This document shows positions 8,648-18,854 of a DNA stretch of 64,000 nucleotides, in pieces (within the stretch, counting starts at the first letter, position 1; each line of letters begins with the position of its first letter). The notes beneath the pieces are model-generated. The model saw only the letters and a program-made list of their open reading frames with translations, ran no database searches and had not been told where the DNA came from. This DNA comes from Streptomyces canus (GTDB lineage: Bacteria > Actinomycetota > Actinomycetes > Streptomycetales > Streptomycetaceae), in NCBI RefSeq assembly GCF_001514145.1, contig NZ_KQ948671.1, forward strand, positions 206,417-270,416. Reading direction: 5' to 3'. A program made the translations under genes and the position numbers.

Positions 8648-9031
8648 TGGAGATGGCGGGAATCGAACCCGCGTCCAACGGTGCAGAATCAGGGCTTCTC
8701 CGTGTGCAGTTCGCTGCGATTTTCTCGGCCCCGGCGATCACGCGAACAAGTCGCCGACGGGCCCAGTCACTGTTTGATTTCCCATCGAACCCCGTGACCG
8801 GGCTCGATGGTTTAGTCCCCTAGATTATGCCAGGGTCCGGGTCGGGAACACCCCCGGGCTGACACCCGTTAGGGCCTTCACTCACTGCTTATTAGGCAGC
8901 GAGGGCGAAGGCGCGGGAATCGCTCTTGGAATTGGCGATTATTGGTTGCGACATATGGTTAACGAGATCATTGCCGCTTCCTCGACACGCTTCCCCTGCT
9001 TCAACAGCCGCTGTCGAAACCGATCATCCCC
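8648..9031 (-). ncRNA. ssrA: Transfer-messenger RNA (tmRNA)
   Basis: Transfer-messenger RNA that, with SmpB, rescues stalled ribosomes and tags the broken protein for proteolysis. On the minus strand the 5' end GGGGATG (from 9031) pairs perfectly, with one G-U, to the 3' acceptor CATCTCC followed by encoded ACCA. The T arm reads GCGGGTTCGATTCCCGC, and the 5' side carries the conserved GGTTTCGACAGCGG. The tag reading frame lies at plus positions 8936 down to 8895 and gives ANSKSDSRAFALAA, followed by two TAA stops (8894-8889). The smpB gene lies just upstream on the same strand. Length is 384 nt, normal for an actinobacterium. Confidence 0.95.
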
Positions 9032-9127
9032 ATGTTGTTTTTTCAATGCTCCGAAGAGGAGCGCGCACCCTCGGTGAGGTGCAGGACCCATCGTACGTGA
9101 CCAACGCACGACGGTGCCAGCCTATTC

Positions 9128-9688
9128 CTACTGGGCCTGGGCCCGCTGCTTCCGCTTCGCCGCCGCGATCGCCCGGTCCGACTCCCGCCGGTCCTGCTTC
9201 TCGCGCAGGGTCTGCCGCTTGTCGTACTCCTTCTTGCCTCGCGCGAGCGCGATCTCGGCCTTGGCCCGGCCGTCCCTGAAGTACAGGGCGAGGGGCACGA
9301 TCGTGTGACCCGTCTCCTGGGCCTTCGACTCCAGCTTGTCGATCTCCTCGCGGTGCAGCAGCAGTTTGCGCTTGCGGCGCGCGGAGTGGTTGGTCCAGCT
9401 GCCCTGGTGATACTCCGGGATGTGGGCGTTATGCAGCCACGCCTCGCCCCCGTCGATCTGGACGAAGCCGTCGGTCAGCGAGGTGCGGCCCTCGCGCAAC
9501 GACTTGACCTCGGTGCCCATGAGGACCAGCCCGGCCTCGAACGTGTCGATGATCGCGTAGTCGTGCCGGGCCTTCTTGTTCTGGGCGACGATCTTGCGCT
9601 TGCCGCCCTTCTCCCCGTCCTGGGCCTTGCCGCCCCCGCCACCCTGCTTCGGCTGGGACTCCTTCGGTACGTACATTCCCTTGCTCAT
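9128..9688 (-). CDS. smpB: SsrA-binding protein SmpB
   Basis: SmpB binds the tRNA-like end of tmRNA and carries it into the A site of stalled ribosomes. The protein is 186 residues from the chosen ATG (MSKGMYVPKES). It has a Gly/Lys-rich N-terminal extension, the oligonucleotide-binding barrel (KKARHDYAIIDTFEAGLVL, GTEVKSLREGR, LHNAHIPEY) and the basic C-terminal tail (KKEYDKRQTLREKQDRR) that mimics an mRNA-bound anticodon region. In-frame ATGs at 9721, 9700 and 9676 are alternatives; none has a strong ribosome-binding site. It lies about 100 bp before its RNA partner ssrA, a common arrangement that supports coordinate expression. Confidence 0.95.
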   Translation of the reverse strand: MSKGMYVPKESQPKQGGGGGKAQDGEKGGKRKIVAQNKKARHDYAIIDTFEAGLVLMGTEVKSLREGRTSLTDGFVQIDGGEAWLHNAHIPEYHQGSWTNHSARRKRKLLLHREEIDKLESKAQETGHTIVPLALYFRDGRAKAEIALARGKKEYDKRQTLREKQDRRESDRAIAAAKRKQRAQAQ

Positions 9689-9754
9689 AGTGCTGCCCAT
9701 TTTCGCACTACTAGGGGGCATGGAGACCAGTGCTTATCGGCGGGTGGGCAATCT

Positions 9755-10927
9755 CTAGTCGCCCAGCCCTCCCAGCACCGTCTCCGCCTGCCGAAGAGCC
9801 CCTTCGTCGGCCTCGAGGTCAGGCGTGATCCCCCGCCCGTCGACTCCCCGCCCCGACGGAGTCCGGTAGTGCCCGACGGTCAGCTCGGCCACCGCCCCGT
9901 CCGGCAGCCGGCTGGGCATCTGCACCGACCCCTTGCCGAAGGTACGGGACCCCACGACCACCGCCCGCCCCCGGTCCTGCAGCGCCCCGGTGAGAAGCTC
10001 CGCCGCACTCATCGTCCCGCCGTCGACGAGAGCGACGAGCGCCCGGGTCGTATCCCCTCCGGGCTCCGCGTGCAGCGCCTGCTGCGACCCGTCGACGTCG
10101 TACGTCGCGACCAGCCCCCCGTCGAGAAAGACGGACGCCGTGGTCACGGCCTCGGTGACCAGCCCACCGGAGTTCCCGCGCAGGTCGAGAACGATCCCCC
10201 CGTCGGCCGGGGCCTCCCGCACGGCGTCCCGGACCTGGCCCCCGACGCCCTTCGTGAACGAGTCGATCTTGATGACGGTGATCCCGCCGGCGAGCTCTCG
10301 AACGGTGACCGAGTCCGTGGACAGAAGGGCACGCCGTACGGTCATCGTCCACGCGCGCGTGCCGCGCTCGAGGCCCAGCCGGACCGTCGTACCGGCGGCC
10401 GCGTCCGTGGCGTCGCCGCGCAGCAGCGAGACCACCTCGGTGACCGGATGCCCGTCGACCTTCTCCCCGTCGACGCTGCGCAGCTGGTCGCCCTTGCGGA
10501 TCCCGGCGAACGCCGCGGGCGAGTCCGAGCTCACCCTGGTCACTTCGATACGGCCGTCCCGCTCGCGCCGCGCCCACAGCCCGACGCCGGTGTACTGGCC
10601 GTCGAGGGCTTCCTCGAACTCCTCGTACTCACCCCGGGAGTAGACGGCACCCCAGCGGTCCCCGCTGCGGCTGACGGCACGCTCGGCGGCCTCCATGGGG
10701 GACGCGCCGTCGGCCTTGGCCTCCTCGGCCGCCTCCGCCACGTCCTGGTGATGCCCCGCGGGAGCGGCCGAACGGGCCGCGTCCGACGAGGACTTCCCGT
10801 CGCCGCGGTCGGCCTCGGGAAAGGAACCGGTCGCCGCGCCGGCCACCAGCACGCTCGCGAACACCAATGTCAGGGCCGCCCCGCGGCGGATGCGGCGGGG
10901 CTGACAGAACAGGTCTCGGCCTGACAT
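9755..10927 (-). CDS. S41-family carboxy-terminal processing protease (CtpA-like)
   Basis: A 390-residue exported serine protease. It starts with a positively charged region and a hydrophobic segment (ALTLVFASVLVAGAATG, about residues 18-34), placing it outside the membrane. A PDZ domain (about 130-215; GIRKGDQLRSVDGEKV) precedes the S41 catalytic domain (about 230-370). The Ser nucleophile is in DGGTMSAAELL and the general-base Lys in FGKGSVQ, as in C-terminal processing peptidases. Such enzymes trim or degrade envelope proteins. I chose the ATG at 10927 because the 24 residues before it in the open frame overlap ftsX. It follows ftsX after a hairpin. Confidence 0.9.
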   Translation of the reverse strand: MSGRDLFCQPRRIRRGAALTLVFASVLVAGAATGSFPEADRGDGKSSSDAARSAAPAGHHQDVAEAAEEAKADGASPMEAAERAVSRSGDRWGAVYSRGEYEEFEEALDGQYTGVGLWARRERDGRIEVTRVSSDSPAAFAGIRKGDQLRSVDGEKVDGHPVTEVVSLLRGDATDAAAGTTVRLGLERGTRAWTMTVRRALLSTDSVTVRELAGGITVIKIDSFTKGVGGQVRDAVREAPADGGIVLDLRGNSGGLVTEAVTTASVFLDGGLVATYDVDGSQQALHAEPGGDTTRALVALVDGGTMSAAELLTGALQDRGRAVVVGSRTFGKGSVQMPSRLPDGAVAELTVGHYRTPSGRGVDGRGITPDLEADEGALRQAETVLGGLGD

Positions 10928-10953
10928 GCCGGTGAGTCTAGGACAACGCAAGA

Positions 10954-10983
10954 GGGCCGCACGGCCGGTTGACCGTACGGCCC
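10954..10983 (-). terminator. Hairpin after ftsX
   Basis: An 11-bp inverted repeat with one mismatch (GGGCCGCACGG / CCGTACGGCCC) between the ftsX stop and the start of the S41 protease gene. It may end or attenuate ftsEX transcription. Confidence 0.6.
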
Positions 10984-10995
10984 GATTGGCATGCG

Positions 10996-11913
10996 TCACA
11001 CCTTCAGGTACTTGCGCAGCGCGAAGAACGCGGCCAACGCGGGCATCAGCACGCTCGCCGCGAGGATCAGCGGCAGCTTCGTCAGTACGGCGTCCCAGCC
11101 CACGAAGTTGATCAGGTTGAGCTTCGAGGACAGCGCCATGCCGTGATCGATGGTGAAGTACCGGCCGACGACCAGGAAGACACAGGCGAGCCCACCGCCG
11201 ATCGCGCCGGCGACGGCGGCCTCCATGATGAACGGCGCCTGGATGTAGAAGCCAGAGGCGCCCACGAGCCGCATGATCCCGGTCTCCCGCCGACGGCTGA
11301 ACGCCGAGACGCGCACCGTGTTGACGATCAGCAGCAGGGCGACGATCAGCATGAGCGCCATGACGCCCAGCGCGGCCCGGTTCATCAGGTTGAGCATCGT
11401 GAAGAGGTTGTCCAGGATGCCCTTCTGGTCCTGCACGGACTGCACGCCGTCGCGCCCGTTGAACGCGGTCGCGATGACCTGGTACTTCTCCGGATCCTTC
11501 AGCTTGATCCGGTACGACTCCTGCATCTGGTCCGGCGTGAGGGAGGCGGCCAGCGGGGAGTCGCCGAACTGCTCCTTGTAGTGCTTGTACGCCTCGTCCT
11601 GGGACTCGTGGGCGACCGTCTCGACGACCGACATCTTCTTCAGGTCGGAGAGGATGTCCTTCTTCTGGTCGTCGGTCACCGCGCCCTTGGCGCAGTTGGG
11701 GTCCGACTCGGCGTCGCTCTTGTTGCAGAGGAAGATCGAGACGTTGACCTTGTCGTACCAGTAGCCCTTCATGGCGCCGACCTGATCGCTCATCAGGAGC
11801 GAACCGCCGAACAGGGCGAGTGACAGGGCGACGGAGACGATGACGGCGAACGTCATCGTCAGGTTGCGACGGAGACCGACACCGATCTCGGAGAGTACGA
11901 ACTGGGCGCGCAT
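10996..11913 (-). CDS. ftsX: Cell division protein FtsX
   Basis: A 305-residue permease-like partner of FtsE. It has one N-terminal membrane segment (about residues 20-45), a roughly 130-residue extracytoplasmic domain with two Cys (FLCNKSDAESDPNCAKG), then three more membrane segments with the FtsX/MacB fold (about 170-300). FtsEX transmits ATP binding across the membrane to activate cell-wall hydrolases. The gene follows ftsE with a 42-bp gap in one operon. Start ATG at 11913 gives the conserved MRAQFVLSEIGVGLRRNLTM. Confidence 0.95.
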   Translation of the reverse strand: MRAQFVLSEIGVGLRRNLTMTFAVIVSVALSLALFGGSLLMSDQVGAMKGYWYDKVNVSIFLCNKSDAESDPNCAKGAVTDDQKKDILSDLKKMSVVETVAHESQDEAYKHYKEQFGDSPLAASLTPDQMQESYRIKLKDPEKYQVIATAFNGRDGVQSVQDQKGILDNLFTMLNLMNRAALGVMALMLIVALLLIVNTVRVSAFSRRRETGIMRLVGASGFYIQAPFIMEAAVAGAIGGGLACVFLVVGRYFTIDHGMALSSKLNLINFVGWDAVLTKLPLILAASVLMPALAAFFALRKYLKV

Positions 11914-11955
11914 GGCGTCTTCTTCAGGCCTTTCCGGGGACTCTTCGAACGGCGG

Positions 11956-12645
11956 TCAGTGCTGGTAGCCGTAGACGCCGCGTGCCTGGTCGCGGACGAG
12001 ACGGCCCTTCTCCAGCTCGATGACGCGCTTGCGCATCTGGTCCACGATGTTCTGGTCGTGGGTCGCCATCAGCACCGTCGTGCCCGTCCGGTTGATCCGG
12101 TCGAGCAGCTTCATGATGCCGACGGAGGTCTGCGGGTCGAGGTTGCCGGTGGGCTCGTCGGCGATCAGCAGCTTGGGCCGGTTGACGAAGGCCCGCGCGA
12201 TGGCCACGCGCTGCTGCTCACCACCGGAGAGCTCGCCGGGCATCCGGTCCTCCTTGCCGCCCAGACCGACGAGGTCGAGCACCTGGGGCACGGACTTGCG
12301 GATCTCGCCCTTCGACTTGCCGATGACCTCCTGCGCGAAGGCGACGTTCTCCGCCACCGTCTTGTTGGGCAGCAGCCGGAAGTCCTGGAAGACCGTCCCC
12401 AGCTGGCGGCGCATCTGCGGCACCTTCCAGTTGGAGAGGCGCGCGAGGTCCTTGCCCAGGACGTGCACCTGGCCCTGGCTGGTCCGCTCCTCGCGGAGCA
12501 CCAGCCGCAGGAAGGTGGACTTTCCGGAGCCGGAGGACCCGACGAGGAACACGAACTCGCCCTTCTCCACTTCCAGGGAGACATCCCTGAGTGCGGGGCG
12601 GGTCTGCTTGGGGTAGACCTTGGATACGTTGTCGAATCGGATCAC
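11956..12645 (-). CDS. ftsE: Cell division ATP-binding protein FtsE
   Basis: A 229-residue ABC ATPase, the usual FtsE length. Visible motifs are Walker A GSSGSGKST, signature LSGGEQQR, Walker B LLIADEPTGNLD and the switch ATHD. It energises FtsX. The open frame extends upstream, but the GTG at 12645 gives the canonical start VIRFDNVSKVYPKQT, and nothing upstream of it resembles the family. It is the first gene of an ftsE-ftsX unit, with the S41 protease, smpB and ssrA downstream on the same strand. Confidence 0.95.
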   Translation of the reverse strand: MIRFDNVSKVYPKQTRPALRDVSLEVEKGEFVFLVGSSGSGKSTFLRLVLREERTSQGQVHVLGKDLARLSNWKVPQMRRQLGTVFQDFRLLPNKTVAENVAFAQEVIGKSKGEIRKSVPQVLDLVGLGGKEDRMPGELSGGEQQRVAIARAFVNRPKLLIADEPTGNLDPQTSVGIMKLLDRINRTGTTVLMATHDQNIVDQMRKRVIELEKGRLVRDQARGVYGYQH

Positions 12646-12881
12646 GGATGCACCACGGTAGGCCGGGGGTAGATGAGCGTGACCATACGCGAACCGGGTG
12701 CGGGAGCGCAGGCGCCGGTTCGGGTCGCGTACGGGATGGGCGGTTTTGTGCCGACCTGGAAACCCTCGCTTCGGCAGCGCCCAGGCGACCCTCGGTGGAA
12801 CCTGGCACAGTAGGGAAGGGAACGTTCTGCTACCCGCGGGCGTTGTCCTGTATGGAACCGACAGCAAGAAGGGTGACGCGC

Positions 12882-13073
12882 ATGACGTACGACCGCCTGG
12901 TGTGCGCAAACTGCGCGGCGCCCGTGAGCGAGGGCCGGTGCCCCGTGTGCCGCGCCAACCGCGAGCGGCTGCAGCAGGAGAACCTCTTCGCGGGCCTGAA
13001 CCCGATGGCCCTGATCGCCCTGCTCGCGGTGCTGATCGCAGCGGTGGCTCTGCTGGCACACCAGACCGCGTAG
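12882..13073 (+). CDS. Small zinc-ribbon membrane protein
   Basis: A 63-residue protein with two Cys pairs (CANCAAPV and CPVCRANRER) that can form a zinc ribbon, followed by one C-terminal membrane helix (MALIALLAVLIAAVALLA). The ATG at 12882 has an AGAAGG ribosome-binding site about 9 bp upstream. It is transcribed divergently from ftsE and ends at a strong hairpin. I recognise no named family; the layout suggests a small membrane-anchored adaptor. Confidence 0.75.
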   Translation: MTYDRLVCANCAAPVSEGRCPVCRANRERLQQENLFAGLNPMALIALLAVLIAAVALLAHQTA

Positions 13074-13095
13074 GCGGGCACCCCGAGGACACAGG

Positions 13096-13127
13096 AAGGG
13101 CCCGGAGCGAATACGCTCCGGGCCCTT
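13096..13127 (+). terminator. Terminator of the zinc-ribbon gene
   Basis: A 14-bp perfect inverted repeat (AAGGGCCCGGAGCG and its complement) with a 4-nt loop, starting 22 bp after the stop codon. Confidence 0.8.
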
Positions 13128-13179
13128 CGCCGTACGGCATGCGCACGTTAAGCAGATGCGCGACTACCGGAAGTCACCT

Positions 13180-13848
13180 TCAGGCGACAGCGCCACCGCG
13201 GCCGCTCGCGAGGCGCGGCAGGATGCGGAAGCCGATGCCACCGGCGATCATCGTGGCGGCACCGATCAGCAGGAAGGCGGTCTGCCCGGCACCGGTCTCG
13301 GCGAGTTCCTGCCCGTTGCCCTGGGCCGACGTGTTGGACGTGGTGTCCGCGCCGGTGTCGGTGAGGGCCGAGGAGCCCTCTTCCTGGACGGAGGTGTTGG
13401 AGCCGCCGTCGGGGTTGGTGTTGCTGTTGCCACCCCCGGCATTCCCGTTGCCGTTGCCGTTGCCGTTGCCATTCCCGTTCCCGTTGCCGTTCCCGTTGCC
13501 CGGGTCGGTCGGGTCCTCGGTGGGCTCGGTCGGCTCCTGAGTGGGCTCCTCCGGGTCCGTCGGCTCCTGGGTGACCGGCGGAGTCTCCGGGTCGGTCGGG
13601 ATGCCGGGGTCGGTCGGAGTACCCGGGTCGGTCGGGTCGTTGGGCTCGGTCGGGATGCCCGGGTCGGTCGGGTCGCCCGGCTCGCCGTCGCCGAGGCCGG
13701 TGTCGACGTTCACGCCGACTCCGCTCTCGTCCACGCTCACACCGATCTCCAGCGCGGAAGCGGCGCCTGCGGCGGTCAGCGAGGCGCCGGCCGCGATCAC
13801 GGCACCAGCGGCTATGCGCGCGATCCGGATGCGCGTCTTCTTCGTCAT
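13180..13848 (-). CDS. Sortase-anchored (LAETG) surface protein with Pro/Thr and Asn-Gly repeats
   Basis: A 222-residue exported protein. A signal peptide with Lys/Arg start and Ala-rich core ends near residue 32 (AASALE). A long linker follows, made of PTDPG/PTEP-type repeats (about 55-115) and an Asn-Gly dipeptide run (about 117-136). Near the C-terminus are the sorting motif LAETG (about 185), a membrane helix (TAFLLIGAATMIAGGIGF) and a basic tail. LAxTG motifs are recognised by class E sortases, which attach proteins covalently to the streptomycete cell wall. It has no catalytic or binding domain that I can see, so it may be a wall spacer or structural protein. It stands alone between prfB and the small zinc-ribbon gene. 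Confidence 0.85.
   Translation of the reverse strand: MTKKTRIRIARIAAGAVIAAGASLTAAGAASALEIGVSVDESGVGVNVDTGLGDGEPGDPTDPGIPTEPNDPTDPGTPTDPGIPTDPETPPVTQEPTDPEEPTQEPTEPTEDPTDPGNGNGNGNGNGNGNGNGNGNAGGGNSNTNPDGGSNTSVQEEGSSALTDTGADTTSNTSAQGNGQELAETGAGQTAFLLIGAATMIAGGIGFRILPRLASGRGGAVA
13440..13502 (-). repeat. Hexanucleotide-like tandem repeat encoding Asn-Gly
   Basis: About ten tandem copies of a 6-bp unit (GTTGCC or GTTCCC on the plus strand) encode the Asn-Gly run in the LAETG protein. Perfect units next to each other make copy number prone to slippage. Confidence 0.8.
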
Positions 13849-14089
13849 GTGGTTGCTACCCCCAGTAGCTCATCGTCAATGAGGCGGCGCTCGGGGCCGT
13901 GATCGACGGGAGAAGGTAGCTGTACTTGAATCCCCCGGTTCACATGCGCCCCAGAGATACGCATGCCACGCTTTACCCTTCCCATTTTTCAAAGCAACGT
14001 CAAGGCCGTTGAGTGCGCGATGTCCTGGTAAGCGCGCTATGCCGGGGAAAGCGGTCTGTGAGTGTGATGTAAAACCCAGACATAAAGCA

Positions 14090-14114
14090 AACTGCCGCCC
14101 AGTGGGCGGCAGTT
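14090..14114 (-). terminator. Terminator of prfB
   Basis: An 11-bp perfect inverted repeat (AACTGCCGCCC and its complement) with a 3-nt loop, 27 bp past the prfB stop. The remaining DNA to the LAETG gene start (13849-14089) shows nothing else I can name and should hold that gene's promoter. Confidence 0.7.
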
Positions 14115-14140
14115 GCGGAAGGATTACCAAGTCGACAAAG

Positions 14141-15247
14141 TTACTTCTCCTGCTGCTTGCGCCAGCGAATCCCGGCCTCCAGGAAGCCGTCGATCTCGCC
14201 GTTGAACACCGCCTCGGGGTTGCCGACCTCGAAGTCGGTGCGCAGGTCCTTGACCATCTGGTACGGGTGCAGGACGTACGAACGCATCTGGTTGCCCCAG
14301 GAGTTGCCACCGTCGCCCTTGAGGGCGTCCATCGCGGCCTGCTCCTCCTGCCGGCGCCGCTCGAGCAGCTTGGCCTGGAGGACGTTCATCGCGCTCGCCT
14401 TGTTCTGGATCTGCGAGCGTTCGTTCTGGCAGGAGACGACGATGCCGGTGGGCAGGTGGGTGAGGCGTACCGCGGAGTCGGTGGTGTTCACGCCCTGGCC
14501 GCCGGGCCCGGAGGAGCGGTAGACGTCCACCCGCAGCTCGGACTCGTCGATCTCGATGTGGTCGGTCTGCTCGACCACGGGGAGGATCTCGACGCCCGCG
14601 AAGGAGGTCTGGCGGCGCCCCTGGTTGTCGAAGGGCGAGATGCGCACGAGGCGGTGGGTGCCCTGCTCGACGGAGAGGGTGCCGTAGGCGTACGGGATCT
14701 GCACGGCGAAGGTGGTCGACTTGATGCCGGCCTCTTCCGCGTACGACGTCTCGTAGATCTCGGTCTTGTAGCCGTGCTGCTCCGCCCACCGCAGGTACAT
14801 CCGCTGGAGCTTCTCGGCGAAGTCGGCGGCGTCGACGCCACCGGCCTCGGCGCGGATGTTGACGAGCGCCTCGCGGGAGTCGTACTCACCGCTGAGCAGC
14901 GTACGGACCTCCATCTCGTCGAGTGCCTTCTTGACGGAGGTGAGCTCCGCCTCGGCCTCGGCGAGGGTGTCCGGGTCGTCTTCCTCCTCGGCCATCTCGA
15001 ACAGCACGGAGAGATCGTCGATCCGGCTGCGCAGCGCGTCGGCCTTCCTGACCTCGGCCTGGAGGTGGGACAACTTGCTGGTGATCTTCTGCGCCTCGTC
15101 CGGGTTGTCCCACAGGGACGGCGCGGCCGCCTGCTCCTCGAGCACGGCGATGTCTGCCCTCAGCTTGTCGAGGTCCAGAACGGCCTCGATCGACTCCATG
15201 GTCGAGGAGAGGGACTTGAGCTCTTCGGATACATCGACGACTGCCAC
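14141..15247 (-). CDS. prfB: Peptide chain release factor 2
   Basis: Release factor 2 ends translation at UGA and UAA. The protein is 368 residues, matching the family. It contains an SPF-type anticodon-mimic motif (RISPFDNQGRRQTSF) and the peptidyl-transferase GGQ motif (SSGPGGQGVN). The open frame is longer, but the GTG at 15247 gives the usual streptomycete start VAVVDVSEELKSL. The frame is uninterrupted, so the programmed +1 frameshift that autoregulates RF2 in many bacteria is absent, as is common in actinobacteria. The coding strand continues into the kinase pair upstream. Confidence 0.95.
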   Translation of the reverse strand: MAVVDVSEELKSLSSTMESIEAVLDLDKLRADIAVLEEQAAAPSLWDNPDEAQKITSKLSHLQAEVRKADALRSRIDDLSVLFEMAEEEDDPDTLAEAEAELTSVKKALDEMEVRTLLSGEYDSREALVNIRAEAGGVDAADFAEKLQRMYLRWAEQHGYKTEIYETSYAEEAGIKSTTFAVQIPYAYGTLSVEQGTHRLVRISPFDNQGRRQTSFAGVEILPVVEQTDHIEIDESELRVDVYRSSGPGGQGVNTTDSAVRLTHLPTGIVVSCQNERSQIQNKASAMNVLQAKLLERRRQEEQAAMDALKGDGGNSWGNQMRSYVLHPYQMVKDLRTDFEVGNPEAVFNGEIDGFLEAGIRWRKQQEK

Positions 15248-15260
15248 GCCCTCCAGCCTA

Positions 15261-15420
15261 ACGGCTGTGGCAACCGACCTCGCCGCGTCCATCCTCAGCA
15301 CACCCGAACTGCCCTTCCTCGACGAGCCGACCACCGGCCTCGATCCGCGCCGCCGCAACCAGGTCCGGGACATCGTGCGCGCGGTCGTCGCCCAGGGCAC
15401 CACCGTGCTGCTGGGGCCGC
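15261..15420 (+). pseudogene. Remnant of an ABC transporter ATPase (drug-resistance type)
   Basis: A plus-strand stretch of about 50 codons encodes ATDLAASILSTPE, then FLDEPTTGLDPRRR and VRAVVAQGTTVLL. This is the Walker B region and D-loop of DrrA-type ABC exporters, where AASL...LFLDEPTTGLDP...GTTVLLTTQ is conserved. No Walker A, signature motif or start is present, and similarity ends abruptly after GTTVLL. It lies between the prfB start and the 3' end of the kinase gene. It is best read as a decayed relic of a lost transporter gene. Confidence 0.65.
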
Positions 15421-15433
15421 CGCCCCCGCTCCC

Positions 15434-16690
15434 TCACGGGGAGGCGGGCGCCGAGTTCTTCGTGTCCTGCGGTGACGCCCCCGCGTCGTCGCCCGACGTG
15501 GCCGCCCACACCCCGACGCCCGCCGCGGCCACGAGCACTATCGCCGCGGCCCCCACGGCCAGCCGACGCCGCCGCGTGGTCGCCCGATGCCGGGCCGAAC
15601 CCGGACGGGGCGCACCCGCGGCCCGAGGCACCCGGGCGGTCCCCCGCGCGCCCCCGGCCAGCTCGTCGGGTGCCGGCACCCTCATCGACGTGTGCGTGTC
15701 CCGGTTGGAGTCGGCGGGCTTCGCGCCCGGGACCAAGGGCACGGCTCCCCGCCGCACCGGCCGCCCGGAGGACGTCGCGTCCCCCTCGGAAGGCGCCGTC
15801 GGGGCCTCCCCGTCCGGCTCCGCCTCTTCCTCCGCGTCCGGCTCGTCCACGTCCAGCGGGGGCATCCCGGCCAGCAACGGCAACAGCTCCCGCAGCCGCA
15901 CCCCCAGTTCGGACGCCCGCAGCCGAGAGGCCGGCGCCTTGGCCAGGCACTGCACGATCAGCTGCCACAGCTCGTCGGGGATACCCGGAAGCGGAACCAC
16001 CGTCTCCGTGACATGCCGCCGCAGCACCGCCCCGGGATGGCCGCCGCCGAACGGCGTGAACCCGGCCAGCAGCTCGTACAGGACGGTCGCGAGCGCATAG
16101 ATGTCCACGGACGCCCGCGGCGGCAGCCCCTCGACGATCTCCGGCGCCAGATAGTCGGGCGTCCCGATGATCTTCGTGGCCCGGGTCCGCCGCGGCGAGT
16201 CGATCAGCTTCGCCACACCGAAATCGGTCAGCAGAGCGGGATGCGAGCCCCCGGGGCCGAGCGGCCCCTGCATGTCCAGCAGGATGTTCTCCGGCTTCAC
16301 GTCCCGGTGCACGACCCCCTTGGCGTGCGCCGCGGCCAGCCCGTCGGCGACGTCCGCCACGATCGCCACCGCCGCCTCGGGCGCGAGCCGCTTCTCCCGG
16401 TCGAGCCGGGTGCGCAGATCCGTGCCCCGGACCAGGTCCATGACGAGCGCGAGGTCGTTGCCGTCGACCACGAGGTCGCGTACGGAGACCACGTGAGGGT
16501 GCTCCAGGCCGAGCAGGGCCGTGCGCTCCTGGACGAAGCGGCCCACGAGCTCCTGGTCGGAGGCGAGATCCTCGCGCAGCAGCTTGACGGCGACGGGCCC
16601 CTCGGGTCCCTCGCCCAGCCACACCGTGCCGGCGCTGCCCCGCCCCAGGATCTGGTTGGCGGTGTACCGGCTGCCGATCTTCCGTGCCAA
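15434..16690 (-). CDS. Eukaryotic-type Ser/Thr protein kinase (PkaB-like)
   Basis: A 418-residue membrane kinase. The N-terminal kinase domain (about 9-270) has the Gly loop LGRGSAGTVW, the ATP Lys in VAVKLL, the catalytic VVHRDVKPENI and the metal-binding DFG in LLTDFGVAKL. A charged Pro/Glu-rich linker follows, then one membrane helix near residue 385 (LAVGAAAIVLVAAAGVGVWA) and only about 20 residues beyond it. There are no PASTA repeats, so the outside signal is not obvious. With the next gene it forms a kinase pair beside prfB, like pkaB/pkaA of S. coelicolor as I remember it. Confidence 0.9.
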   Translation of the reverse strand: MARKIGSRYTANQILGRGSAGTVWLGEGPEGPVAVKLLREDLASDQELVGRFVQERTALLGLEHPHVVSVRDLVVDGNDLALVMDLVRGTDLRTRLDREKRLAPEAAVAIVADVADGLAAAHAKGVVHRDVKPENILLDMQGPLGPGGSHPALLTDFGVAKLIDSPRRTRATKIIGTPDYLAPEIVEGLPPRASVDIYALATVLYELLAGFTPFGGGHPGAVLRRHVTETVVPLPGIPDELWQLIVQCLAKAPASRLRASELGVRLRELLPLLAGMPPLDVDEPDAEEEAEPDGEAPTAPSEGDATSSGRPVRRGAVPLVPGAKPADSNRDTHTSMRVPAPDELAGGARGTARVPRAAGAPRPGSARHRATTRRRRLAVGAAAIVLVAAAGVGVWAATSGDDAGASPQDTKNSAPASP

Positions 16691-16798
16691 GGCTGCTCCT
16701 ACAGACGCGTGTTGTCGCCAAAACTACGCGCCGGAAGAGCCAACCTTCACCGCGGAGACGGAAATCACCCGCTGGGTGTCGACAAATCCCCTGAGTCG

Positions 16799-18562
<1,764 letters not shown>

Positions 18563-18854
18563 TGTAGTGCCGCTCCCCAAGGCACTACGTAAGCGTTCCC
18601 GAGCGCGTTCGAAGGAAAGACGCTCCGGCCGGGTCCGCTGGTTGCGGGACGTGGACGTGACCGATCTCAAGTGATCGTCGGCGCTGCACTGGTCAGGCAC
18701 TTTTGGGGGCAGAGCTGACCAATCAAGATCACTTGCCCTCGGGCGGCGGGCGTGTTGTCAGTGGCAGGTGCGAGGATGCCTACCGTCAAGGCCGACGAAC
18801 TTGGGCGCGTGCTTGTCCGCGAACTCGTCCGCGCAGAAGGGACCGCTGACGGCG

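Noticed and set aside
14141..15247. Possible programmed frameshift in prfB
   Set aside because: The frame is uninterrupted from start to stop, so no in-frame UGA shift site is present.
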